Assembly (NCBI GenBank): GCA_016721425.1
Contig: JADKID010000042.1
Coordinates: 1-64,000, forward strand
DNA: 64,000 bases
Direction: 5' to 3'
From: Bryobacterales bacterium
Lineage (GTDB): Bacteria > Acidobacteriota > Terriglobia > Bryobacterales > Bryobacteraceae
A program made the translations under genes and the position numbers. Numbering within the stretch: the stretch's first letter is position 1; each line of letters starts with the position of its first letter. Below are positions 16,484 through 25,247 of this stretch, piece after piece. The notes below the pieces were generated by a model. The model was not told the origin of the DNA. It saw only the letters and a program-made list of their open reading frames with translations, and did no database searches.

Positions 16484-18127
16484 ATGCTATTCCCCACCCT
16501 CGCATTGCTCCTGGTTGCCGCCGGCATCAACGGATCGTGGGTCGCGCAGCGCCCCGGTCCCGGCGGCCAGCCGACTGACACACAGTTCAATTTCACGCAG
16601 GAGGGTGACGCCTTCACGGGCACGATGCTCTCCGCCATGGGCTCGCAGAACGTCGTCAACGGCAGGATCGACGGCGACACCATCGCGTTTGAGGTCGTCT
16701 CCAACATGATGGGCCAGGAACGGCGGATGAAGTACCAGGGCAAGCTGGAGGGCGACACGCTAAAGCTGACGATGCAGATGCCGGCGGGCGCGGGCCCGGG
16801 CGGACCCGGTGGACCCGGTGGCCCGGGCGGACCGCCTCCTGGCGCGGGCCCGGGCGGACCGGGTGGACTCGGTGGCCCGGGCGGACCACCTCCCGGAGCG
16901 GGCCCGGGCGGGCCGGGAGGTGGCGGGATGCGGGGCCCTCGGGAGATGGTGGCCAGGCGGGGCGTTTCGGAATCGTTGAAGAAGCAGATGGAAGCCGACG
17001 CCAGGCGGCCCAGGACCACGCTGCCGGGGCGGAAGGCGCTCGCACCCAACGGGCTGGCCCAGACGCCGCCGATGGGCTGGAACAGTTGGAACAAGTTCGG
17101 CACGCGTGTCAGCGATCAGCTCATCCGCGAAACGGCCGACGCGCTGGTGTCCTCCGGGATGCGCGACGCCGGATATGTCTATCTCACCATCGACGACGGC
17201 TGGCAGGGCACACGCGACGACGCCGGCAATCTGCGGCCCAACGAGCGGTTTCCGGATATGCAGGCGCTGGGCGCCTACGTCCATGCCAAGGGCTTGAAGT
17301 TTGGCATCTACTCCTCGCCGGGGCCGCGGACGTGCGGACGGTTTGAGGGGAGCTCTGGCTACGAGGCGCGCGACGCCGCGCTATTTGCGTCGTGGGGGGT
17401 GGACTTCTTGAAGTATGACCTGTGCAGCGCCGGCCAGATGTTCGCCGAGACGGATCAGCCGCGGCTCTTCCAGTTGATGGCGGAGCACCTACGGGCGACA
17501 GGCCGGCCGATTCTGTACAGCATCAGCCAGTACGGCCGGGCCAATGTGCAGGACTGGGCCGCCTCCATCGGCGCCAACATGTGGCGTACCACGTTTGACA
17601 TCCGGGACCAGTGGGCATCGGTGGCGCAGATCGGCTTCGCCCAGAACGGGTTGGAGAAGGCGGCCGGGCCGGGACACTGGAACGATCCGGACATGCTGGA
17701 AATCGGGAATGGCGGTTTGACGGCGGATGAGTCGCGAAGCCACATGGCGCTGTGGGCGATGCTGGCAGCGCCGTTGATGGCCGGCAACGACGTGCGCACG
17801 ATGACGAAGGAGACGCTGGAGATTCTGACCAACCGCGACGTGCTGGCAGTGAGCCAGGATCCGCTCGGGCGGCAAGGCTACCGGTTGGCGCAGGAGGGCG
17901 AGACGGAGACGTGGGTGAAGCCGCTGAAGGACGGAGCGTTTGCCGTGGCCCTGTTCAATCGGGGCAGTGCTCCGGCAGAGCTGAGGCTGGCATGGTCCGC
18001 GCTATCGCTGAAGAAGGCGCCGAAGGTGCGGGACCTCTGGCAGGGCCGGGACCTCCCCGCCCCGGCGGGTGGGCTGGCAGCCACGGCGGCGGCGCACGGC
18101 GTACTGCTATGGAAGGTGACACCGTAG
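16484..18127 (+). CDS. GH27 alpha-galactosidase-type glycosidase with Gly/Pro-rich linker
   Basis: The 547-aa secreted protein has three parts. Residues 15-100 are a small beta-rich domain (NGSWVAQRPG, GRIDGDTIAFEVV, YQGKLEGDTLKL). Residues 102-148 are a collagen-like GPGGPGG/PPPGAG linker. Residues 190-547 are a complete GH27 catalytic domain: TPPMGWNSWN, TIDDGW, nucleophile Asp312 (LKYDLC), acid/base Asp372 (WRTTFDI), and GHWNDPDMLEIGNGG. GH27 enzymes remove alpha-galactosyl (or related) residues with retention. Signal peptide MLFPTLALLLVAAG. It is monocistronic and may be tied to plant-polymer use. Confidence 0.9.
   Translation: MLFPTLALLLVAAGINGSWVAQRPGPGGQPTDTQFNFTQEGDAFTGTMLSAMGSQNVVNGRIDGDTIAFEVVSNMMGQERRMKYQGKLEGDTLKLTMQMPAGAGPGGPGGPGGPGGPPPGAGPGGPGGLGGPGGPPPGAGPGGPGGGGMRGPREMVARRGVSESLKKQMEADARRPRTTLPGRKALAPNGLAQTPPMGWNSWNKFGTRVSDQLIRETADALVSSGMRDAGYVYLTIDDGWQGTRDDAGNLRPNERFPDMQALGAYVHAKGLKFGIYSSPGPRTCGRFEGSSGYEARDAALFASWGVDFLKYDLCSAGQMFAETDQPRLFQLMAEHLRATGRPILYSISQYGRANVQDWAASIGANMWRTTFDIRDQWASVAQIGFAQNGLEKAAGPGHWNDPDMLEIGNGGLTADESRSHMALWAMLAAPLMAGNDVRTMTKETLEILTNRDVLAVSQDPLGRQGYRLAQEGETETWVKPLKDGAFAVALFNRGSAPAELRLAWSALSLKKAPKVRDLWQGRDLPAPAGGLAATAAAHGVLLWKVTP
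16787..16925 (+). repeat. Imperfect GC-rich tandem repeat coding the collagen-like linker
   Basis: About 48-bp units of GGGCCCGGGCGGACC-type sequence repeat roughly three times with few mismatches. They encode GAGPGGPGGxGGPGGPP segments inside the GH27 gene and are prone to length change by slippage. Confidence 0.75.
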
Positions 18128-18144
18128 GCGGATTGTCGCGGCGT

Positions 18145-18165
18145 CATGGGACAAAGTGTCCCATG
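18145..18165 (+). promoter_or_regulatory. 9-bp perfect inverted repeat, possible operator
   Basis: CATGGGACA-AAG-TGTCCCATG lies 17 bp after the GH27 stop. With no T-tract it is unlikely to terminate; the symmetric TGGGACA/TGTCCCA half-sites with a 3-bp centre look like a dimeric regulator site. Confidence 0.35.
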
Positions 18166-18320
18166 CTGCACCTAACTGTCTAGTTTTATTGTTGTCGCGA
18201 AAGAACTTGGAGACCGGCGCGCTGTGGTCACCCGATTGCAGTTCATCAGAGCGAAACATCCGCAATTCTAAAGTGTAGAGAATCGGCGGTTTGAGTTCAC
18301 AACAGAGATCCTAATCCTCA

Positions 18321-18354
18321 GGGCTGCCCACACACCAGGGGCAGCCCTTTTTTT
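18321..18354 (+). terminator. Rho-independent terminator
   Basis: GGGCTGCCC (18321-18329) pairs with GGGCAGCCC (18339-18347) and is followed by seven T. It closes a transcript from the GH27 side or an RNA encoded in the gap. Confidence 0.9.
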
Positions 18355-18514
18355 GCGTGTTGGGGGGGCGGGCGGCAAACGCTCCGCACCCAATCGACCC
18401 CTTGCTGCGTCTATGACTTAGAGCGATGGAACGACGGTCCGGCTTGGTGTGCCCTGTTATACTGACTAGCAGGGAGACTGTACCCGGCCGGGCTAGCCCG
18501 GGAGGGGCTTCGAA

Positions 18515-19816
18515 ATGAATTACAACGGCACCTTTAAGTATGCGGTGGTGACTGTATCCACCTGCCTGGTTGCGCTACTACTCATTGGCGCCGTCCTCGG
18601 CCAGAGTTCAGACAACGGCCCCAGCGATCCCTACCGCCACATCAACGTCTTCACAGAGGTCTTTGCCAAGATCAAGGCGGACTATGTGGAAGAGCCGGAC
18701 ATGAAGAACGTAGCGTTGGGTGCCATCAACGGCCTACTGGTTTCGATTGACCCGTTTGCCAGCTATCTGAACGCCGACCAGTACAAGCAGTATTTAAAGA
18801 CCAAGGCCGACCCGAAGGCGGGCCTGGGCCTGCTGTTGAGCCGCAAATATGGCTACGAGATTGGGGTGGTGGATGCGATCCCGGGATCTCCCGCCGATAA
18901 GGCCGGTCTCTCGACGGGCGACATCCTGGAAGCGATCAATGGGATTTCGACACGGGACATGCCGCTGGCCTATGCCGACGTGCTGCTGCACGGCGAGCCC
19001 GGATCGACGATTGAGCTGACCGTGCTGCGGTTGCGCAAGCCGGAGCCGGTGAAGATGACGCTGACCAGGGCTGTGGTGACGGCGCCGGCGGTGACATCCA
19101 GGATGATCGACAAGGAAACCGGCTACGTCAGCGTGGAGGATCTCTCGGCTGGCAAGACGGCCGGTGTGCAGGCCGCCATTGCGGGATTGCAGAAGCAGGG
19201 CGCCACGAAGCTGGTGCTGGATCTGCGCCACTCGTCGTTGAGTGTGCCGGAAGAGGGAGTGGCGCTGGCCAGCCTGTTCCTGGAAAAGGGTACGATTGGT
19301 TCCCTGAGCGGGCAGAAGGTGCCGAAGAAGATGTTTGAGGCCGACCCCACGAAGGTCATTTTCAAGGGCCAGATGGTGGTGCTTGCCAACCGCGGCACGT
19401 CAGGCGCGGCGGAGGTTGCGGCTGCTGCGTTGCTGGAGAACAAGCGCGCACAGGTGGTGGGTGAGCGGACCTATGGTGACGCAGCGTTGCGCAAGACGGT
19501 GACGACGGAAGACGGCGGCGCTGTGCTTTTGGCTGTGGCCAAGTTCTATGCCCCGAACGGCAAGGCGATCCAGGACAACTCGGTGACGCCGACGTTTGCG
19601 GTAGTGGACGTGGAAGCAGACGCAGTGGTGGACGAGGAAGACGTCAAGCCGGCCCAACCGGCGGTGAAGGAGACGGCCAAGCCAACAGAGGACATGATCC
19701 TGAAGAAGGGTCTGGAAGTGCTGAGTGGCAAGGCTGTGCAGGCGGCGGCGCCGGTGGTGGCAGTGCGGCCGGGCGAGCCGCAGGTTCTGGGCCCGCTGAA
19801 TATCCCGAAACAGTAG
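18515..19816 (+). CDS. S41/CtpA-type protease homologue lacking the catalytic Ser-Lys dyad
   Basis: The 433-aa protein has an N-terminal membrane anchor (VVTVSTCLVALLLIGAVLG), the S41 N-terminal helix (VFTEVFAKIKADYVEEPD), a PDZ domain at about 100-185 (YEIGVVDAIPGSPADKAGLSTGDIL) and the S41 core. Where active CtpA enzymes read GxASASE and TFGKG, this one reads GTSGAAE (Ala299 for the nucleophile Ser) and TYGDA (Asp322 for the general-base Lys). The remaining fold residues are intact, so it is probably a stable non-proteolytic homologue: a scaffold, chaperone or regulator of another periplasmic protease. It is followed 37 bp later by the FmdB and GmhB genes. Confidence 0.85.
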   Translation: MNYNGTFKYAVVTVSTCLVALLLIGAVLGQSSDNGPSDPYRHINVFTEVFAKIKADYVEEPDMKNVALGAINGLLVSIDPFASYLNADQYKQYLKTKADPKAGLGLLLSRKYGYEIGVVDAIPGSPADKAGLSTGDILEAINGISTRDMPLAYADVLLHGEPGSTIELTVLRLRKPEPVKMTLTRAVVTAPAVTSRMIDKETGYVSVEDLSAGKTAGVQAAIAGLQKQGATKLVLDLRHSSLSVPEEGVALASLFLEKGTIGSLSGQKVPKKMFEADPTKVIFKGQMVVLANRGTSGAAEVAAAALLENKRAQVVGERTYGDAALRKTVTTEDGGAVLLAVAKFYAPNGKAIQDNSVTPTFAVVDVEADAVVDEEDVKPAQPAVKETAKPTEDMILKKGLEVLSGKAVQAAAPVVAVRPGEPQVLGPLNIPKQ

Positions 19817-19852
19817 CTGAGTTTGAATCAAACCGATTGAAAGCCGAAGAGA

Positions 19853-20245
19853 ATGCCGATTTACGAGTACAAGTGCGAGAGTTGCGATCAGGTCATTGAG
19901 AAGATCCAGAAGTTCAGCGATCCTCCGCTGACGGTGCATGAAGCGTGTGGCGGCAACCTGGTGCGTCTGATCTCGACGTCGGCGCTCCAGTTCAAGGGCA
20001 GCGGTTTCTACATTACGGACTACAAGAAATCCGGCGCCAACGGCGGGAAGAGCCCGAACTCAAAGAACAGCGACTCATCGTCCAAGAGCGAGTCCGGGTC
20101 CAAGAGCGAATCGTCCTCCAAGAGCGATTCGTCGTCCAGTTCGGATTCGTCGTCCTCGTCATCCTCGTCGCCGGCGGCGAGCAGCACACCGTCCAGCAGC
20201 ACCACGTCCACGTCCTCCTCTACCTCCTCAGAATCGAAAAAGTAG
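19853..20245 (+). CDS. FmdB-family zinc-ribbon protein with Ser/Lys-rich tail
   Basis: The first 50 residues are an FmdB-type zinc ribbon: MPIYEYKCESC (C8, C11) and a second knuckle HEACGG (H29, C32), where most relatives have CxxC. LVRLIST and a KGSGFYITDYKK segment follow, then about 70 residues that are nearly all Ser with Lys/Asp/Thr (low complexity). FmdB proteins are small cytoplasmic proteins of uncertain regulatory role. The stop overlaps the GTG start of the GmhB gene by one base, so the two are co-translated. The Ser-rich tail is probably disordered. Confidence 0.85.
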   Translation: MPIYEYKCESCDQVIEKIQKFSDPPLTVHEACGGNLVRLISTSALQFKGSGFYITDYKKSGANGGKSPNSKNSDSSSKSESGSKSESSSKSDSSSSSDSSSSSSSSPAASSTPSSSTTSTSSSTSSESKK

Positions 20246-20772
20246 TGCGCTACGTTGTCTTCGACCGGGACGGAACGCTGATTGTCGAGAAGAACTATCT
20301 CGCGGATCCGGACCAGGTGGAGCTGCTGCCCGGGGCGCGCGAGGCGATGGAGCGGGTGCACGAACTGGGCCTGGGCGCCATCATCGTCACCAATCAATCC
20401 GGCATCGGGCGTGGCTACTTTGATCTGGCCACGGCAGGGCGAGTGAACGGCCGCATGATGACGCTGCTGGGCGAGAGCGGCAAAGCGATCCGCGGCATCT
20501 ATCTGTGCCCGCACGATCCGGCCAAGCCGTGCGACTGCCGCAAGCCCAAGCTGGGCCTGTTGAGGCAGGCGGCGCGCGAGCTGAAGTTCAAGATGGAAGA
20601 GTGCTTCGTCATCGGCGACAAAGACGCGGACATCGAACTCGCGCGGAATGCCAAAGCAAAGGCGATCCTGGTGACGACGGGCTACGGCGCGGAAGCCAAA
20701 GCCACGCCCGATTTCACTGCGCCCGGCCTGGTTGCGGCCGTGAACTGGATTGCCGCCGCCATAGCGAACTGA
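20245..20772 (+). CDS. gmhB: D-glycero-D-manno-heptose-1,7-bisphosphate 7-phosphatase
   Basis: A 175-aa HAD-superfamily phosphatase starts at GTG 20245, overlapping the FmdB stop (TAGTG). Motif I is FDRDGTL (nucleophile Asp7, Asp9), motif II IIVTNQSGIGRG, motif III Lys in KPKLG, motif IV GDKDADIELA. The GmhB-type zinc site is present as C88-x-H90...C96-x-C98. The enzyme removes the 7-phosphate from heptose bisphosphate in ADP-heptose synthesis for the lipopolysaccharide core; some relatives act on histidinol-phosphate. No other heptose genes are in the window. Its 3' end overlaps the convergent PAP2 gene by 59 bp. Confidence 0.85.
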   Translation: MRYVVFDRDGTLIVEKNYLADPDQVELLPGAREAMERVHELGLGAIIVTNQSGIGRGYFDLATAGRVNGRMMTLLGESGKAIRGIYLCPHDPAKPCDCRKPKLGLLRQAARELKFKMEECFVIGDKDADIELARNAKAKAILVTTGYGAEAKATPDFTAPGLVAAVNWIAAAIAN

Positions 20773-21589
20773 GGCCGGCGGCAAGGGCCGCAAGGGCGAG
20801 ACCGGCTACGGCGTCGATGGCGAAGTGGTAGCGCCCGTAGATGGTGGCGAAGCCGATCAGAATCGCCAGAATCAGAAACGCACGGCCGAGCCACGGCTTT
20901 TCCGGAATCAATTTCATCACTGCGAACGCGGCGGAGAAAGCGGCAGCCGAGTGGCCGCTGGGGAAGACGCTGGTGTGGATGCCGTAGTTGCCGACGAAGA
21001 AGAGATTGAGGCGGCGGAGCGAGCTGAGCATGGGCAGATCGTCCAGCGGGAAGACGCTGCGGGGCGGCTCGCTGGGGAAGAACGGATAGAGGGCGTAGGC
21101 GGTGAGCGTGCCGAAGAGCAGGATGCTGTAGGCGTCGTCGAGCCGCGGGCGGGCGCGGTAGAGGTAGAAGACCGACACCGTGACGATGGGCATGATGTAA
21201 ACGAGCAGGTAGGAGAGTTCCAGGAGATTGGGCAGCACGGGCCCGAGGGCCTCGATGGCGGACTTCAGGCCCCAATCGTGGAGCAGGCGGCGGTCCCAGA
21301 CAACCCAGTAGTTTTCAAATGCGCGCGAAGTGTGGGGCAGCGCCATCCAGCCCATCTCGCGGAAGGCGAGCAGGATGAGGGGCACGGGGTACCAATCGCG
21401 GACGCGATCCAGCAGGACAAAGCCGCGATCCTTGTGGGCCCAGGCGAAGAGGCAAAACCACATGATGAGCGCCGGGTTGAGGGTGAAGATGAGAGTCCGG
21501 ATTTCGGGCGCGATGGGGCGCGCGGCGGCGATGGCCATCACGTAGAGGAAGTAGGCGCTGAAGAAGAGCTCGGAGCGGCGGAACTTCAT
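20714..21589 (-). CDS. PAP2-superfamily membrane phosphatase
   Basis: The 291-aa integral membrane protein has six or seven hydrophobic helices. PAP2 catalytic motifs appear in the C-terminal half: SVFPSGHSAAAF (motif 2, His) and YGRYHFAIDAVAG (motif 3, His nucleophile and Asp). Motif 1 (KxxxxxxRP) is not clear, which places it nearer the Aur1/inositol-phosphotransferase-like branch than classic PgpB. It would dephosphorylate or transfer from a lipid phosphate on the periplasmic face. The C-terminus (SSLWRRQSSSRPQPGRAQ) overlaps the end of gmhB in opposite orientation. Confidence 0.8.
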   Translation of the reverse strand: MKFRRSELFFSAYFLYVMAIAAARPIAPEIRTLIFTLNPALIMWFCLFAWAHKDRGFVLLDRVRDWYPVPLILLAFREMGWMALPHTSRAFENYWVVWDRRLLHDWGLKSAIEALGPVLPNLLELSYLLVYIMPIVTVSVFYLYRARPRLDDAYSILLFGTLTAYALYPFFPSEPPRSVFPLDDLPMLSSLRRLNLFFVGNYGIHTSVFPSGHSAAAFSAAFAVMKLIPEKPWLGRAFLILAILIGFATIYGRYHFAIDAVAGLALAALAAGLSSLWRRQSSSRPQPGRAQ

Positions 21590-21632
21590 GTCATTTCCAA
21601 CGCTGGATTCGATCCGCGACTAAAATGGTTGC

Positions 21633-22973
21633 ATGGCATCGACCAGACGTCACTTCCTGCAAGGCACTGCGCTCGGCGCCGCTGCCCTGCCCGGCGGACT
21701 CGCCCAAGTTACAGGCAAGTCACCAAACGATCACATTCAGTTTGCCACGATCGGCATCGGCGGGATGGGCACGGGCGATACGGAATCGGCCATGCGTGTT
21801 CCGGGCAGCAAACTGGTGGGGGTCTGCGACATCTATCAGGGGCGGCTGGACCGCGCGAAGGAAGTGTACGGCAGCGGGCTGTACACCACGCGCGACTACC
21901 GCGAGATCCTGTCGCGCAAAGACATCGACTACGTGATCATCTCGACGCCGGATCACCTGCACGCGCCGCTCTCCATTGCGGCGATGGAGGCGGGCAAGGA
22001 CGTCTACGTGCAGAAGCCGATGGTGCAGAAATGGGAAGACGGGCTGAAGGTGGTGGAGGCTGCGCGCAAGACGGGGCGCGTGATCCAGGTGGGCAGCCAG
22101 CGCGTATCGAGCGTGGTGTATCAGAAGGCCAGGCAGTTGCTGCAGTCTGGCGCGATTGGCGAGTTGAACATGGTGGAGGCGTGGTGGGACCGTAACTCCG
22201 CCATCGGGGCGTGGCAGTATTCGATCCCGCTGGATGCGACGCCGGCCAACATCGATTGGGACCGCTTCATCGGCGGGGCGCCGAAGCGCGAGTTTGATCC
22301 CATCCGGCTCTTCCGCTGGCGCAACTATCAGGACTATGGGACGGGCGTGGCCGGCGATCTGTTTGTGCACCTCTTCTCCGGAATGCACTTTGTGACCGGG
22401 GCACTGGGGCCGAACCGGGTGTTCGCATCGGGCGGGCTGCGGTTCTGGAAAGACGGGCGCGACGTGCCGGATGTCCTCTTGGGGCTGTACGACTACGAGA
22501 AGACGCCGGCGCATCCGGCATTTAATCTCGCATTGCGGGTGAATTTCGTGAATGGTGGCGGGGAAACGTCGGGATTTAAGTTCACGGGCAGCGACGGCGT
22601 GATGACGATCGGCAACGGGGTGACGCTTTCGCGCCTGCCGAAGGAGAAGAATCCGGGCACGTCGGCAGGCGGCTTTGACAGGGCGACGCAGGCGCTGATC
22701 CTGGCCGAAAACCGGAAGAAGTATCCGCCGCAGAAGACGGATCTGGAAAACGGGGAGCCTTTGGCCAACGAGCGGTGGCTGGCGCCGCGCGGCTATAGCG
22801 ATCAGGACGAGCATCATGCGAACTTCGCAGCGGCGGTGCGGGCGCACAAGCCGGTGACGGAGGATGCGGTATTCGGGTTGCGCGCGGCGGGTCCGGCGCT
22901 GCTTTCGAATCTGAGTTACTACTCGCGCCAAACGATGGCGTGGGATCCGATCAATATGCGGGTGAAGGCATGA
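21633..22973 (+). CDS. Gfo/Idh/MocA-family oxidoreductase, Tat-exported (copy 1 of tandem pair)
   Basis: The 446-aa protein has a twin-arginine signal (STRRHFLQGTALGAAALPGG), then a Rossmann fold (FATIGIGGMGTGD; cofactor loop VCDIYQGR), the STPDHLHAPLSIAAMEAGKDVYVQKPM block and a C-terminal alpha/beta domain. In the usual EKP motif Glu is Gln (VQKPM), keeping the catalytic Lys. Members oxidise or reduce sugars with tightly bound NAD(P); exported ones are typical of Acidobacteria and Planctomycetes. It overlaps the next gene as ATGA, so the two are co-translated. Confidence 0.85.
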   Translation: MASTRRHFLQGTALGAAALPGGLAQVTGKSPNDHIQFATIGIGGMGTGDTESAMRVPGSKLVGVCDIYQGRLDRAKEVYGSGLYTTRDYREILSRKDIDYVIISTPDHLHAPLSIAAMEAGKDVYVQKPMVQKWEDGLKVVEAARKTGRVIQVGSQRVSSVVYQKARQLLQSGAIGELNMVEAWWDRNSAIGAWQYSIPLDATPANIDWDRFIGGAPKREFDPIRLFRWRNYQDYGTGVAGDLFVHLFSGMHFVTGALGPNRVFASGGLRFWKDGRDVPDVLLGLYDYEKTPAHPAFNLALRVNFVNGGGETSGFKFTGSDGVMTIGNGVTLSRLPKEKNPGTSAGGFDRATQALILAENRKKYPPQKTDLENGEPLANERWLAPRGYSDQDEHHANFAAAVRAHKPVTEDAVFGLRAAGPALLSNLSYYSRQTMAWDPINMRVKA

Positions 22974-24232
22974 AGATGAATATCGCAGCGAATGACAATC
23001 TGCAGATCGCGCTGATCGGGTGCGGCGGCATGGGCCAGGGCGACGTGCGCGACGCGCTGATGAATCCGGGCGTGAAGATCGTGGCGGCGGCCGACATTTA
23101 CGACGGACGGCTGACGCGCATGAAGGAGCAATACGGCGGCATCGCGACGACGCGCGATTACCGCGAGGTGCTGGCGCGGCCGGACGTGGACGCGGTGATC
23201 ATCGCCACGCCGGACCACTGGCACGCGCCGATCTCCATCGCCGCGTTGAACGCGGGCAAGGACGTGTACTGCGAGAAGCCGATGGTGCAGAAGATCAGCG
23301 ACGGCAAGCCGGTGATCGAGGCGCACAAGAAGTCCGGGCGGATCTTCCAGGTGGGGAGCCAGTATGCCTCCGCGCTGTCGTTTGTGAAGATCCGCGAGCT
23401 ACTGGAAAAGGGCACGATCGGAACGTTGAATACGGTGGAGGCGTGGCTGGACCGGAACACGGCGATGGGCGCGTGGCAGTATTCGATTCCGCCCGATGCG
23501 TCGCCTGCCAACGTGGATTGGGAGACGTTTCTGGGGCGCGCGCCGAAGCGGCCGTTTGAGCCGATCCGCCTGTTCCGCTGGCGGAATTACAACGACTACG
23601 GCACGGCCATTGCGGGCGATCTGTACGTGCACTTGCTGACGGGCTTGCATACGGCGACGCGCTCGCTGGGGCCCAACCGGATCTATTCGACCGGCGGCTT
23701 GCGGTATTGGAAGGACGGGCGCGACACGCCCGACGCGCAGCTCGGAATTATTGAATATCCGGAGACAGCGACGCATCCGGCATTTTCGTTTATGATGCGC
23801 GTGAACTTCAAGAGCTCGAAGTTGAACGAGGATTTCGGGTTCCGCTTCACGGGCTCCGAGGGCACCATCACGACGGACGTGCGCACGGTGACCGTGGCGC
23901 GGCAGCCGAGAGAGAAGGAGCCGGGCTACACGGTGGAGACGTTCACCAAAGCCATGCAGGCGAAGTATGTGGCGGACTACCGCAAGAAGTATCCGGCGGG
24001 GCAGGCGACGCCGGAGAGCCTGGCGGGCATCACCGAGACCAGGTACGAATACGGCCGCGATGCGCACCAGGTGCACATGGCGAACTTCATTGAGGCTCTA
24101 CGCACACGCCAGCCGCACTTTGAAGATTCGACGTTCGGTCTGCGCGCCGCCGGCCCGGCGCTGCTCTGCAATACGAGCTATTACGAGCGCCGGATCTGCA
24201 CGTGGAATGCGGAGACAATGGCGGCCGGTTAG
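22970..24232 (+). CDS. Gfo/Idh/MocA-family oxidoreductase (copy 2 of tandem pair)
   Basis: ATG 22970 overlaps the stop of copy 1 (ATGA) and is preferred over an in-frame codon at 22940 inside it. The 420-aa product shares long blocks with copy 1: IRLFRWRNYNDYGT, GLRYWKDGRDTPD, FGLRAAGPALL. Its dinucleotide loop is IALIGCGGMGQGD with AADIYDGR, and its EKP motif is canonical (CEKPM, catalytic Lys). Unlike copy 1 it has no Tat signal; the N-terminus begins at the Rossmann fold. The pair may act as a heteromer exported by one signal, or in two compartments. Confidence 0.85.
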   Translation: MKMNIAANDNLQIALIGCGGMGQGDVRDALMNPGVKIVAAADIYDGRLTRMKEQYGGIATTRDYREVLARPDVDAVIIATPDHWHAPISIAALNAGKDVYCEKPMVQKISDGKPVIEAHKKSGRIFQVGSQYASALSFVKIRELLEKGTIGTLNTVEAWLDRNTAMGAWQYSIPPDASPANVDWETFLGRAPKRPFEPIRLFRWRNYNDYGTAIAGDLYVHLLTGLHTATRSLGPNRIYSTGGLRYWKDGRDTPDAQLGIIEYPETATHPAFSFMMRVNFKSSKLNEDFGFRFTGSEGTITTDVRTVTVARQPREKEPGYTVETFTKAMQAKYVADYRKKYPAGQATPESLAGITETRYEYGRDAHQVHMANFIEALRTRQPHFEDSTFGLRAAGPALLCNTSYYERRICTWNAETMAAG

Positions 24233-25180
24233 CTACAGCTCCTTCAACCAGGCTTTGGAGAACTCGGCGGCGGCCGTAGTGGGCGCTTTTCCGGCGCGGT
24301 ACATGGCCTTCCAGAGACTGCTCTTGCGCTCGTAGGCGGGGTTGACGAATTTCTTCTTCCCGCCTACTTCCGTGGTTGGAGCGGCGAAGTCCACAGTGGC
24401 GGCCTGGGCGATGAGAGTCTGGAGCTTCTTCTTCAGGACCGTCTTCCAGGCGTACTTGTTGTAGTTGCGCTGTTCCTCTTCGAGCTTGCCCTTGTTGGCG
24501 AGTAGAACGATCTCCTCGTCGGTGGCGGGGCCGTCGTTGTCGATGGAGAACAAAACCGTGTACTCCTTTTTGAACTGCTCCGGATTGGACGCGATGAGGG
24601 GCTGGATCTCGGCAGCCTTCGCGGCGAGCTTCTGGTACTTGGCCTTGTACTTCGGGTTGGTGGAGGTCTGGGCTTGGCGGGTCCACGACTTGAGCGAATC
24701 CCCGTGCATGGCCTGGAGGGAACTGAGCGGATTGCCACGCAATTGCAGCACGGTCTGCGCCATCATCTGCTTCTGCATATCCGCGATGGGATCCACGCCC
24801 GGCTTACCCGTTCTCATCGCCTGCATCATCTCTTCCTGAGACTGCACCTTGATTCCGTGATTCACTCCCTTGTGGCCCAGCCTGACGCTCTCGTCGTGCG
24901 CTTTTTGAAACGCGGGCGTGTTGACCAACGCCTTCATCGCGGCGCCAATGGCGTTGACGGCCGCCACGCGATCGGCCTCGCTGAGCCCCCTGGCCACCTT
25001 GATGGCGTTCTGTGAGAGCCACGGCACCTGCAACTCGGACGACTCGTCGCGCAGGCCGCCGCTGACGCGCGCGTCGATGTCTTTCGGTGTCAAACCGAGG
25101 GTGGACAGGTCAAACTGCCAAGCCAAGGCAGTGCCGCAAATGGCCAGCGTCAGGAAAGCGGGCAGAGTTCTGATTTGCAT
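24233..25180 (-). CDS. Secreted alpha-helical protein of unknown function
   Basis: ATG 25180 follows GGAGGATCA on the minus strand, an excellent Shine-Dalgarno, so upstream starts are dismissed. The 315-aa product has a signal peptide (RTLPAFLTLAICGTALA) and is otherwise helix-rich and highly charged, with KYKAKYQKLAAKAAEIQPL and LEEEQRNYNKYAWKTVLKKK. I see no enzymatic motif or repeat. Its stop is immediately adjacent to that of the convergent oxidoreductase. Family not recognised. Confidence 0.7.
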   Translation of the reverse strand: MQIRTLPAFLTLAICGTALAWQFDLSTLGLTPKDIDARVSGGLRDESSELQVPWLSQNAIKVARGLSEADRVAAVNAIGAAMKALVNTPAFQKAHDESVRLGHKGVNHGIKVQSQEEMMQAMRTGKPGVDPIADMQKQMMAQTVLQLRGNPLSSLQAMHGDSLKSWTRQAQTSTNPKYKAKYQKLAAKAAEIQPLIASNPEQFKKEYTVLFSIDNDGPATDEEIVLLANKGKLEEEQRNYNKYAWKTVLKKKLQTLIAQAATVDFAAPTTEVGGKKKFVNPAYERKSSLWKAMYRAGKAPTTAAAEFSKAWLKEL

Positions 25181-25247
25181 TGATCCTCCGGTGCTCTGCA
25201 ATTGTACACGGTTCTGCGGAACTTCCGCTTCTGATAGCGTGGAGCGT

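Larger units (their letters stand above)
18128..18514. other. Intergenic region between GH27 and S41 genes
   Basis: No ORF looks coding in this 387-bp gap. It holds a 9-bp perfect inverted repeat, a strong terminator, and upstream of the S41 gene a TATACT (18458-18463) that may be a -10 box. The 150 bp between the inverted repeat and the terminator is AT-richer than its surroundings and could encode an untranslated RNA. Confidence 0.5.

Noticed and set aside
16787..16925. CRISPR-like repeats
   Set aside because: In-frame coding repeats without spacers.
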